Below, piece after piece: positions 24,601 to 33,986 of a stretch of 64,000 bases of DNA. The notes under the pieces are model-generated. The model saw only the letters and a list, made by a program, of their open reading frames with translations. It had not been told where the DNA came from and made no database searches. A program made the translations under genes and the position numbers. Within the stretch, counting starts at the first letter, position 1. Every line of letters begins with the position of its first letter. Source of the stretch: Paramacrobiotus metropolitanus (lineage: Eukaryota > Tardigrada > Eutardigrada > Parachela > Macrobiotidae); assembly GCF_019649055.1 (NCBI RefSeq), contig NW_026570465.1, positions 34,847 to 98,846 of the forward strand, written 5' to 3'.

Positions 24601-26957
24601 TATCGCAGCATCCACCCACATGTCCCACTCACCGCCACGCTCCAAACAATACTGAGTTAAATCCCTGAAAACCACCGTGAAATATAACAACTGTTTAGCT
24701 CCGGATTGGTGTGTCCGACTCCGCACCAATCCGGAGCCGCACTTTGCTGCCTTCCGCAGCGATGCACGTGTCGTAGTTTGCGCCTCTTCCCAACGGGTTA
24801 TGCCGGCATTGGCTTCCTAGTTTATGCTGAATTGTACCGTTAAATCGAAACTGCCCACCAAAAGTGCGCGAATTTACACTACCGGCACGCATGCGCATAC
24901 AAAACTCGTCTGATGGGAATGAACAGGATTTTCTCATCGATGAAGGTCCGATTTCTAAAAACTGTCATCCCTACGACATGTGCAAGCTCGATTCGGCATT
25001 TCAGGCGGCGCACGCCACTCAGGCGATCAACTGCAGTCAGTAGTCACACACATTTCGGCATTTTATTGGTGCTGGTTATGGCGCCCAACAACCAAAAATT
25101 CTGCCACGTTTGGTATAATTACGGACAAACACAACCTAACGCTAGACCGGATGGTCAAAATCGTCGACAACACTTCCACTACGACCATTTCGCCAGAGCG
25201 AATTCGAAGCTGCCGCAGTACAAGATCGTAGCCGGATGGTTTGAAGATACCTTTACGGGTTGGACCGACAAAAATTTCAATCCGGAAAAATCGCCTATGA
25301 ATATCAGATTGCGTTGCGAGTTCGGTGGTTGTCGTTCGCAGTTAGGAGCTTCGGAATAAACTATTGGTAATTCTCAGTAACGTGATAAAAACACTTACGC
25401 TTTCAGTTGCTTATTGATTTGTTCCACCTGGCCGCACGTTCGAGGGTGCCGCGGTTTGGCATACCGATGGCGAATGCCAAGCGTCTTTTCCATATCATGG
25501 TTTTTATCGTTCTTAAATTCCAAACCTTTAAAGAATTTATTGTCAAATTGATTATAAATGAAAAAAATTTTCGTCTGTTTCGTACACATTCCGAATAAAG
25601 AATATACATTTACCGCTGCCTCTCGATGAGAGTGCACCACAAAATCTGATATACGAGTGTAACCGTCACATACGAGAATCGTGGCACACGGTACAGTGCG
25701 TTTTACCTAACGCGCGCAGTGCCCGGTAGCGAAAAGACAGCGACAAATCAAAATACGGTGCAAGCTCATGGAGCAGCTACTAACTAAATACAAACAAATT
25801 TGTAGGAAATTGCTGTCTGAAGAACACCGTCAAAAATCAAGCGTAAAGTTGAAAAAAATTTTGCTATCTAAATATATGCGCCGAATGCTATCTAAATATT
25901 TGGTAATTAGAAACTTCGTGAGCTTTCGGTAAACCGTCCAACGCGTACCGTTGTCGGAAATTAAGTTTTCTGGAATTCCGAATAAAGAATATACATGAAA
26001 AAGCTTTTCCACGATTGTTTCGGCTTTTTTGTTGTGGATTGGGAACGCCATTCTGAACTTGGTGAAGTAGTCTACGATGGTCAACACAAAAACATTCCCC
26101 TGTTTGGTTTCGGGTAGTTCGATCAGGTCGTAGCCGATAAGCGCCCAAGGTCGGCTGGGAATAGCTACGGACGATAAAGGCTCCTTCGCAGCATCTAGTC
26201 CCTTTCCTTGCTCGTGGCAAATCGTGCACCCATTAATCTAAAAATATTTATGTTTAAAATAAGGATCCTTCAAGCTAGTTAAACGTTTCCGAAGCGCTTA
26301 CCACTTCGTCAATAGTCTGCCTAATTCCATTCCAGTAATACATGCGATTAATGGACGCTTCCAGCGCATCCCGACGAGCGTGACCAAGAGTACTACAACG
26401 TACCACACTTGAAATGCTTTAAAACAACACATATCACGCAAATTGCAAGATAGCAATTTTGTTTAATTTTTCGGTTAGGCGATATTGACATGCTCTCCCG
26501 ACGAGCGCTTGTTAGCGCACTATCTTCAAAGAAGTCGCCAGCTAAATTAACTACGCGCCCTCGTCTATGAACAAGGAATTTGCTTTCCGATATCATTTTC
26601 ATTGTACAGTAAATCTCAGAACTTGTCTGATTCGCTGCTTTGTTTCTCGATGAAAATCGCAGCTACTGCTTAGTTCTACCGCTTAGCACCACCGCTACAT
26701 TACCTATGCAGCTCAGTAACTAGCTTCTGGGCTTCCTCAGCACTCAGAATCACAACAAGGTCTTCCGCACTCTCCGTAGTGTCAGATGCCTTTCCGCGCG
26801 AAATCTTCCGAAATAACTTTCCGTCACGAATAAAAAAGGCTCCAGAACGTCGCCGAAAAACTCGCTTCTGATCCTTTGTCGTTACGTCAGCTGGATATTT
26901 TTTAGTCTCCAAATAGGCTTTGATAGCAAGTAAATCGACGTGCTGTTTCGAACCCAT
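21666..26957 (-). CDS. Transposase: integrase - Ulp1 protease - PHD finger, nine exons
   Basis: Proposed exons are 26957-26704, 26392-26302, 26237-25949, 25525-25399, 24664-24051, 23856-23393 minus ten bases (ending 23383), 23014-22440, 22130-21839 and 21775-21666. All introns are GT-AG, all phases match, and the frame is open from ATG to TAA (941 aa). Visible in the spliced protein are an HHCC finger (H84, H89, C119, C122) and an integrase core with D152, D210 and E246 (exactly 35 residues between the last two). These are followed by a GPY/F-like stretch (KYTGPLEIV, near 405), an unrecognised acidic middle (about 458-616), a Ulp1/SENP-type protease (H722, D741, Q778, C783) and a PHD finger (C846, C848, C862, C865, H870, C873, C892, C895). 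A short basic tail ends the protein. The integrase should cut and insert the element via the terminal repeats. The protease suggests SUMO processing and the PHD finger chromatin targeting; both are inferences. The start ATG at 26957 is preferred over an upstream in-frame TTG. Confidence 0.88.
24698..24737. repeat. Perfect 14-bp hairpin in transposase intron 4
   Basis: GCTCCGGATTGGTG is repeated as an exact inverted copy after a 12-nt loop. It lies 32-71 bases upstream of the acceptor of exon 5 on the transcribed strand, a position where structure could affect splicing. That role is a guess. Confidence 0.85.
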
Positions 26958-27835
26958 CGCGACAGCAAACGAACTCAAAACGGAACAAAATAACTGCTTT
27001 ATCTATATATTCATGAGTTGATAAACGTTTTAAGTTCAAAACGATACAAAACGGAAATTACGAAGCACAACATGATGATGTCAACATCTGATTAATGTTT
27101 TCAAGAAATCACGAGCAAGCATCGAAGAAAAGCCTACTGCCAGAGCGTTCGGCTCTGAGCTCACGTCGGTCTCGGATTGGACCGCCGGATCGGAGCTGCC
27201 GAGCCGCTCTTGTGCAGCGATGTCCATTCATCGGATTCCACGGATTCATTACGATGTTTTTGGCCTCAGTGAAAGATCTCTAGATTTTCACTTCGGTGTT
27301 TTTCTGTTTGTCTTTTCGCTGATGATTTGTGTTTTGGTTTACGATCTAATAAAATACGATTTTATTTGATCTCGTTTGGTTGCATTTCCGATCCCGATTC
27401 TCGCTCACGTACAAACGTATCGCTCAAATCAGCCATCCTTTCACTACCATAGTGCATTGGCAACTACATGGATAACTGGATGGAAAGAAAACCGTCCATC
27501 ATTCAGCTAACAAACATTGTATTCAAACTTGATCGATCAACACATACAAAACTTTTTGAATATGTCTTCAAGCAGTTTGATGAGAGGCACATCTGCATTG
27601 GGGCAATTTTTAAAAAAGCCAGAAAAAACCGAATTTTTTTGAAAAATAGCTCAAAATCATCTTCCGCCTTTTCAGCAAAAGAGCCGAATTGACCTTTCGA
27701 CACTCCAATATTCCGAAGTTTCACACAACCCTTAGAAAAGCCCACTCGGGAACACCTAGTGAATCACTCCTTTGCTGTACTGTGCACATAATAATGCCCT
27801 TGCAGACAGACACCTAGTAATTCACAACCGGCAAT
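26958..27835. other. 5' flank of the transposase gene inside the element
   Basis: This is unique sequence between the transposase start (minus strand) and the right array, presumably promoter and 5' untranslated region. I see no convincing TATA box. Short frames on both strands have no recognisable domain. Confidence 0.5.
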
Positions 27836-29098
27836 ATCATCCACCCTGCCGAACACCACTAAATACGTTCAGGCAATAATGTCCCCCATGCCGAACACCA
27901 CTAAATTGTTTCCTGCAACAATGTCCCCCATGCCGGATACTAGTAATTTCGTTCCGGCAATAATGTCCCCCATGCCGGACACCACTAAATTCAGTCCGGC
28001 AATAATGTCCCCCATGCCGGACACCACTAAATTCGGTCCGGCAATAATGTCCCCCATGCCGAACACCACTAAATTCGTTCAGGCAATAATGTCCCCCATG
28101 CCGAACACCACTAAATTGTTTCCTGCAACAATGTCCCCCATGCCGGATACTAGTAATTTCGTTCCGGCAATAATGTCCCCCATGCCGGACACCACTAAAT
28201 TCGGTCCGGCAATAATGTCCCCCATGCCGGACACCACTAAATTCGGTCCGGCAATAATGTCCCCCATGCCGAACACCACTAAATTGTTTCCTGCAACAAT
28301 GTCCCCATGCCGGATACTAGTAATTTCGTTCCGGCAATAATGTCCCCCATGCCGGACACCACTAAATTCAGTCCGGCAATAATGTCCCCCATGCCGGACA
28401 CCACTAAATTCGGTCCGGCAATAATGTCCCCCATGCCGAACACCACTAAATTCGTTCAGGCAATAATGTCCCCCATGCCGAACACCACTAAATTGTTTCC
28501 TGCAACAATGTCCCCCATGCCGGATACTAGTAATTTCGTTCCGGCAATAATGTCCCCCATGCCGGACACCACTAAATTCGGTCCGGCAATAATGTCCCCA
28601 TGCCGGACACCACTAAATTCGTTCCGGCAATAATGTCCCCCATGCCGGACACCACTAATTTCGTTCCGGCAATAATGTCCCCATGCCGGACACCACTAAA
28701 TTCGGTCCGGCAATAATGTCCCCCATGCCGGACACCACTAAATTCGGTCCGGCAATAATGTCCCCCATGCCGGACACCACTAATTTCGTTCTTGCAATAA
28801 TGTCCCCCATGCCGGACACCACTAAATTCGTTCCGGCAATAATGTCCCCCATGCCGGACACCACTAAATTCGGTCCGGCAATAATGCCCCCTATGCCGGA
28901 TACTAGTAATTTCGTTCCGGCAATAATGTCCCCCATGCCGGACACCACTAAATTCGTTCCGGCAATAATGTCCCCCATGCCGGACACCACTGAATTCGTT
29001 CCGGCAATAATGTCCCCCATGCCGGACACCACTAAATTCGTTCCGGCAATAATGTCCCCCATGTCGGATACTAGTAGTTTCGTTCCGGCAATAATTTC
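27836..29098. repeat. Right 42-bp minisatellite array (about 30 units) with higher-order structure
   Basis: This is the same 42-bp unit as the left array in opposite orientation (CCGGCAATAATGTCCCCCAT, then GCCGGACACCACTAAATTCG). Variant units (TTGTTTCCTGCAACAATG type; ACTAGTAATTTCG type) recur in the same order with spacing of five and four units between about 27878 and 28560. Blocks of several units have therefore been duplicated together. Repetitive frames through it (14-residue periods) are artefacts of the period. Confidence 0.95.
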
Positions 29099-29317
29099 CC
29101 TTCGGTGACTGATGTCCCTCAACTGTTTTGGACTGGTAACGCTGTGGTAACGCTGGTGGCAGTTTTTCAAAGGTCACCGATCGCCCTGAAAAACAGCTTA
29201 CCGTTGTAGGTCCCCCATGTCACCATTCTGACCAAAGGGTTACCGTTTTGGAGATGGTGGCACGGGGGACACGGCAAAAATGTCCGGGGGGACAGGGGGA
29301 CATTTTTGCCGGTCACA
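29085..29317. repeat. Right terminal inverted repeat of the transposon
   Basis: It is the reverse complement of 20432-20664 with very few differences. It ends GCCGGTCACA at 29317, directly followed by the duplication TACGAG. Confidence 0.93.
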
Positions 29318-29323
29318 TACGAG
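29318..29323. repeat. Target site duplication, right copy (TACGAG)
   Basis: These six bases equal those at 20426-20431 and directly abut the right transposon end. Confidence 0.92.
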
Positions 29324-29850
29324 TGTTCTTTTTCCAATGCTGAGGAAAGGTATTGCGCTGAGTTATCGATGTGACTGTCAAAGTGTATATTAATCCACTT
29401 GTGTTCCGCATGTATTGTCGACTCCAGCTTGATCCATTCATTGTCACGGGCGGTGTACGGTTGGCCCATCAAGTTGATTATCCTGTACCGCCATAAACAC
29501 GGTGCGTACGGCAATAACAGGTAGCCGTCTTGTCCGATTCCATACTTTCCGCTACGTGGTGGCGGTCCACATGGCAAGTCGTTATCTACGGTGATGTCGA
29601 CGTTCACTGTGCGGCATTTACGTAACACAGCCATTTCGTGGAACGACTCTAAGCTGTGACAGTCGTTGCAATGAGCCGCTCTCGCTGCGAGTATCCCGGA
29701 AGTGCGGGAAAGGGCATACATAGACTGTACATGGATTTTTGAGAACTTGCAAGCTAAAGAGTTAAGCGCGTCCGCTGCGGCATTTTCTTGTGTTTCGAAC
29801 GTATCCATGATCCATTGAAGATGATGAGGTAGGAACTGCTCCTCTGTCAT
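29318..29850 (-). pseudogene. Upstream part of an interrupted envelope-glycoprotein-like ORF
   Basis: The frame from the ATG at 29850 runs unbroken to the transposon boundary (about 177 codons). It has an N-terminal part with helical heptad-like character, several cysteines (CNDCHS, then CRTVNVDI, then CGPPPR, then CLW) and a DGYLLLPYAPC stretch. The in-frame bases just upstream encode KSRNKRLRVGSR, which includes an RNKR dibasic site like those cut by furin in Env precursors; a stop lies further up. Together with the membrane segment at 20086-20431 this suggests a class of viral Env glycoprotein. The Cys/DGY pattern reminds me of chuvirus-like or LTR-element glycoproteins, but I cannot confirm it without a search. 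A host glycoprotein is the alternative. Confidence 0.55.
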
Positions 29851-29937
29851 TATTTCCGTTTCCTGTGATCGAGATCCAACTCGTAGCCTTTTGTTGCGAC
29901 TTTTGGGCTCGTTCTTTTGTAAACTGAGCTATGATGG

Positions 29938-31003
29938 AAACTCGTTCTTAAGCAATTTTCTGGCCTTAAAGGGGGCTCCAGTTGAATCGCAAACCAGATT
30001 CACAGCTTCAACACCAAACTCCTTGTGCAACAAATCTTTCTGCCGCTTTGACATACTCCACTACGTCTTCAGCAGTATAGGTCTTGTCACTGACGTTCTC
30101 TGTTGACAACAGTGTCACTGCAATTTTGCCTTCCGTGCGATACAGGAAAAAAAAACCTGGAAAATTAGTAAACGTTGAGCGGACCACTATTCGATTACAG
30201 GCAGTTAAGTAAATAGTTACTTATTAGAATAGCTCTTATAGGTTCTTATGTATTAAATTTTACTTACGAAGGTGCGTTCAGTTTTACGTACCCAGTACGC
30301 TTTCTTTTCGGACATTCTTAAACGAGTCCATAGACAACCTTACTGCTGGCTAAATGATCTCCAGCTTTTTCTTGACGGCAGTACTAAGCCTGGCAGCTTC
30401 TGGAGGCAAAACAGTATCGGACAAGCGTTGACGATGCGGTATATTTTGAGCGGGGATTCCTAGTCGCAGAAGTGACATCATTCGTATAAAGGTACGAGAA
30501 TTGAAAAAACGGAAGGCAAGATTTTTTTCGGCCAGCATTTTCAGGAGAATCCGCTCGAACTGTTCTTTCTGATCAGCCGTCAAGTCACGATCCAAGAAGC
30601 TTTTTAGAGGTTCTACGGCTGATTTCGGCTTCTTTGCGGAATCGACAATTGCGCACTCGCTCTTACGCTTAGACTGAATTTCGAAAAGTGCTTTGTGTGC
30701 TGTTCCGCGTGACTCAGCAGTTTGGCGTTTGCACATGGATAAATGTTTCAGCATCACCGTACGACATCCGCGAATGAGGTTTTTCTGCACTTTGTCACAG
30801 TGCTTGCAGAAAACTTCGTACTCATTAGTCTTTTTGTATTTGATGGTTCCCTTTGTAAACTCATCAAATTCTTTCAGTCGGTGTTTTGGATCTCGTGCTC
30901 CTGCTGTAGGATTTATCAACAGACATGAAGCATGCAGGATTTTATCAGTAAAAACTCTTACTTTACCTGTGGCATAAATGTCCTCCTCTTCTTCGTCTGC
31001 CAT
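29938..31003 (-). pseudogene. hAT-like transposase, N-terminal half, broken
   Basis: The frame starts with ATG at 31003 (MADEEEEDIYATGK). Residues about 60-95 hold a BED-type zinc finger (CKHCDK, then HLSMCKR). Next comes FRFFNSRTFIRMMSLLRLGI and IPHRQRLSDTVL, the typical hAT stretch before the catalytic region. An in-frame TAG follows at about 30350, after which the same frame continues LSMDSFKNVRKESVLG, matching the hAT DGWTNVR-type block. A donor-like GTACGT and the acceptor TTTTCCAG (near 30162) would join to KTYTAEDVVEYVKAAERF. Then a frameshift leads to NLVCDSTGAPFKARKLLKNE, the region of a second catalytic Asp. The C-terminal half and dimerisation region are missing. The element is dead; no terminal repeats were found. 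Confidence 0.72.
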
Positions 31004-31315
31004 ATTGATTGCCCTGCTACACCATAATCGCTTCTTTCACTTACAAAAGACAAAGAAAATCGCAGCAATTCACGGTTCAGAAGTTCAAACTAGGAGAACA
31101 CTTTTGGATTGCAAAACACGAGCTCAGTAAAGTTTGCAGAGATCACGCTGATGTGTACGTGCTTAGTAAGGCTGCCAGATGCGGGCGTTGAGCCCTGAAG
31201 TACTAAAAATACTACAAAATCAGCAGTCAGTGCAGCCCGATCTATGGTCGGCATTGTTAATATTATTAGTAGTTCGTATTTTGTAAATATTTTGAAACTA
31301 CGCTATTTGTCACTG
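31004..31315. other. No gene recognised
   Basis: This is upstream flank of the hAT-like fragment with short frames only. Confidence 0.5.
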
Positions 31316-31490
31316 CTGTTTCGTTTCATCGTTTCATTTCGCGAATCCGCGTTTCATGCGGTTTCACTATTTCACCATTTCACGAATTTCACATTTCATT
31401 TCATTTTACTTTCACATTTCACGCGAGGGTCAGCGTGATTATGAAATGAAAGTGAAATGAAAAGTGAAATGTAAAATCGTGAAAGCGTAT
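31316..31490. repeat. TTTCA/TGAAA microsatellite arranged as an inverted repeat
   Basis: The left part (about 31316-31425) is a degenerate run of TTTCA on the plus strand, and the right part (about 31441-31490) is a run of TGAAA. A GC-rich spacer (CGCGAGGGTCAGCG) separates them. The two sides can pair. It may be a foldback formed by an inverted duplication of a simple repeat. Confidence 0.8.
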
Positions 31491-32775
31491 TTCAACCCTA
31501 CTTAAAGAAAGGAAGCCGCTAGCGGCAAAGCAATGGAAATCTGTAAACCAAATCTTTTGGATGCAAGAAACGCTTAATTTTTTAAATAAAACAATAAAAA
31601 GGTGTAGTCAGACGCGATGTCATCAGCAAATTGTTGATGTTCAAAATAAGCAGATCAGACGGGTTTAAGATAGCCAAAAGAGGTGTACGAAGGTCGTGGC
31701 AATAGCCAAATTGTAGTTTTAGAATTCATTTTTAAAAGGTAGTGGCGCAAAAAGATGGTGCACGGTGGTGGGGATAGCCACACCCTATTAAGAAATAATT
31801 ATATTTAGTCGATATGCTTTTAAAAAAATTAAAGTTAAGACTGGCAAAGTACTAGCGTGGTTTACTAACTAAGTTTACTAAATTCGGTTTCAAGCATACC
31901 TAAATTTCAATCGCGCAAGGATCTTCTGCTGACCCCTAACATACACCTCCGGGGTAATTTAACGGTTCAAAAAAGATTTACAGACAAATATTAACGAGTG
32001 AATTCGTGGAAGAGGCATTTATAAGGTTCCAGAAGATGGTCACTACTCCAACTGCTTAAAAGCCCATTAGCTCATACAACCGTGTTTAAAGATTTCAGTT
32101 TTAATACTGCTAAATTTGCGATGAAAAGTCATACTGAGAAAGTCCAAAACAAAAGCGAAACTTATGTATGGAAATATTTATAATTTATTTCACAAAACTG
32201 CCTCAACATGGCTGTCAAGGGCTGTAAATAAATTTCAGAATTTGTTCATAGACAATCTAGGGTGGTTAGTCTTAAAAAAACATTTTAGCCTCCTAAATGT
32301 TAGTTAAATCACGGTGCCATACGAGCACTCCAATAGCATCACGCACCGGAAATCTGTAAAGACTGGGGGTTTTTAAACGAATCTTTATTCAAAGGAAAGA
32401 CGTTTTTGAGGAATACATGACAGTTTGGCAAAAATGACTCATAACTCAGAAAGATTTCTTATTGGGTGTTTTCAACAGACATTATGCGCCAAACTGATAG
32501 CCTGCCTGTAAAAGTGTAAATAAAATTCGGCGGGCACATAACCAATCTACGGCGACCCGTTTCAGAGTTGACAGAAATATTTTGTTATGGGAAGCCTTTG
32601 CCCGCACCCGCCTAAATTCGACACTGATTAATTTTAAGACTGGCACACCCAAGGTGCAAAATCTTTGAACTAGAACTTAAGGCAACGCATAATGCATATT
32701 CTGGAAGCAGAGTTTGATTTCTGTGTTTCCTTACCCGTGCTTAACGTACTTTTGTAACGGTTGTTATTCCCCTTG
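31491..32775. other. No gene recognised
   Basis: AT-rich sequence with no frame above about 60 codons, no repeat and no domain. Confidence 0.6.
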
Positions 32776-33058
32776 TGTCGGCAAGTGACAGTATACGTGG
32801 TCCACCGCTGATTCACTGGTGGTTCTATGTGGTTCTATAGGTTCACCTGTTTCACGGGGCAGAGTGGTAGTGTGACAATGTGTCGGCAAGTGACTGTACG
32901 TGGTTCACTGCTGGTTCACTGGTGGTTCTATGTGGTTCTATAGGTTCGAGTTCTCATTTCGCTGTGGTGTCTAAATTCTATTTGGTTCAGAACCAGGTGA
33001 ACCACTGCTGTCCTGGTCTATAGATTCAAACCTACAGAACCGCTGGTGACCTAACTTG
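32776..33058. repeat. Diverged tandem and inverted GGTTC-rich repeats
   Basis: TGTCGGCAAGTGACAGTATA-type sequence at 32776 recurs at 32881 (period 105 bp), each copy followed by TTCACTGGTGGTTCTATGTG and GTTCTATAGGTTC. Further right, partly inverted versions (CCTACAGAACCGCTGGTGAC) appear up to about 33055. Confidence 0.8.
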
Positions 33059-33064
33059 GACATT

Positions 33065-33986
33065 CTATGGCCGAAAATGAAGTTTAACTAAGGATTTGCC
33101 GGTTTCGAACTTGGCGTTCTCACCACTATCGTTAGCAATTGTTAAATTAATAGTCTCAAAGTAGGAAGGTAAAACTGGAACATATTGGGGACTATCGAAC
33201 ACATTATCTACCATCTTATTCACTTGCCATTTAATAGGCACGACACGCAAAATCTGCGCAGAAGTGTCTCCAAGGTAGCTGAAATCAACAATGGCGCAGT
33301 ACAGGAACAGGCCTTCTGCAGCAGAGTATTCACCGTCTTGTTGCCAAATACTCATCCCTTGTTTTTTTTATTTTCTTTTCGCGCTGCCAGGAAGCGCTTG
33401 ATACGAATTTCTTTCGATGCGTTAGATAGGACAGACTCGTTAAACACAAGAATACTCCAGCGGCTGGAGTAAGGCTGATTCTTTAGGAAATGGAACAAAA
33501 AATTCGCGGACTGTACACTTAGACGACTACGCGATGGTTTGCTGGTGCCAGAAAGTGAAAGTTCACTGCTCGCGCATCAGGACGGCCGCCGTTGGCATCC
33601 TCTATGGGCTCTCCAGGGTGTTGCGTGAACCCTTTTATTTTTGGAGCTTGCTTGTTGATTACGTCGAGCAATAACTCGTCCCTCTTGTAGTTTCGAGGTG
33701 GCACCGCAATCTGCTCTGTAAACTCTTCTAGAGGGTACAGAGTAGTGCCATCATCTTTGGGAACAATAGCAATATCATCAATACTAGTAATTTTGATAGT
33801 CTGAGGATACTGTATGGTAAAGAGAGAACTTAAAAACTGCAACTCGACCAGTGTCACTTCCCAAGCTCCTTTCAACTGAATCGCCTGTTTCAGCCTGGTC
33901 TGCCAGTCGGAAACGCTGTTATCAGGGTAATCAGACATACTGGCGTCGCTGGGCAAGGTCATATAGAACGCTCGATTTTCATGCAT
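33065..33986 (-). pseudogene. Polinton/Maverick minor capsid (penton-like) gene, frameshifted
   Basis: The N-terminal part (33986-33519) starts with ATG and contains FYMTLPSDASMSDYPDNSVS, then WEVTLVELQFLS, the conserved opening of the Polinton minor-capsid (penton, jelly-roll) protein family. The C-terminal part (33355-33065) contains GLFLYCAIVDFSYLGDTSAQ, PQYVPVLPSYFETI and a final VKLHFRP, the conserved ending of that family. Between them the minus strand has stops and only about 160 bases, so part of the middle is lost or shifted. Polintons are virus-like DNA transposons whose capsid genes descend from double-stranded DNA viruses. No other Polinton gene (PolB, integrase, ATPase, protease, major capsid) was seen nearby, so this is an isolated dead fragment. 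Confidence 0.85.

Larger units (their letters stand above)
20432..29317 (-). mobile_element. Ginger1-like DNA transposon, complete, about 8.9 kb
   Basis: The element is bounded by nearly identical terminal inverted repeats of about 230 bp (start TGTGACCGGC) and flanked by the 6-bp duplication TACGAG. From each end inwards it has the terminal repeat, an array of a 42-bp unit (about 17 units left, about 30 right, opposite orientation), and then unique DNA with one nine-exon gene on the minus strand. The gene encodes a retrovirus-type integrase joined to a Ulp1-type protease and a PHD finger. A TGT start and this domain set fit Ginger1 (KRBA2-like) transposons, but the 6-bp duplication differs from the 4 bp I know for Ginger elements. 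The two ends differ at only a handful of positions and the gene has no visible break, so the insertion is recent and the element may be active. Confidence 0.88.

Noticed and set aside
27869-29177. Long repetitive reading frames in the right array, including a 201-codon minus-strand frame
   Set aside because: Same 42-bp period effect; the frames run into the terminal repeat and have no gene structure.
20432-29317. Assigning the central element to Polintons because of the 6-bp duplication
   Set aside because: There is no PolB, ATPase or capsid gene, the ends start TGT instead of AG, and the integrase is joined to a Ulp1 protease and PHD finger as in Ginger1/KRBA2-like proteins. The Polinton fragment at 33 kb lies outside the element.
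32935-32960. tRNA-like GGTTCGAGTTC motif
   Set aside because: It is part of the GGTTC-rich repeat; no acceptor stem or other tRNA arms are found around it.
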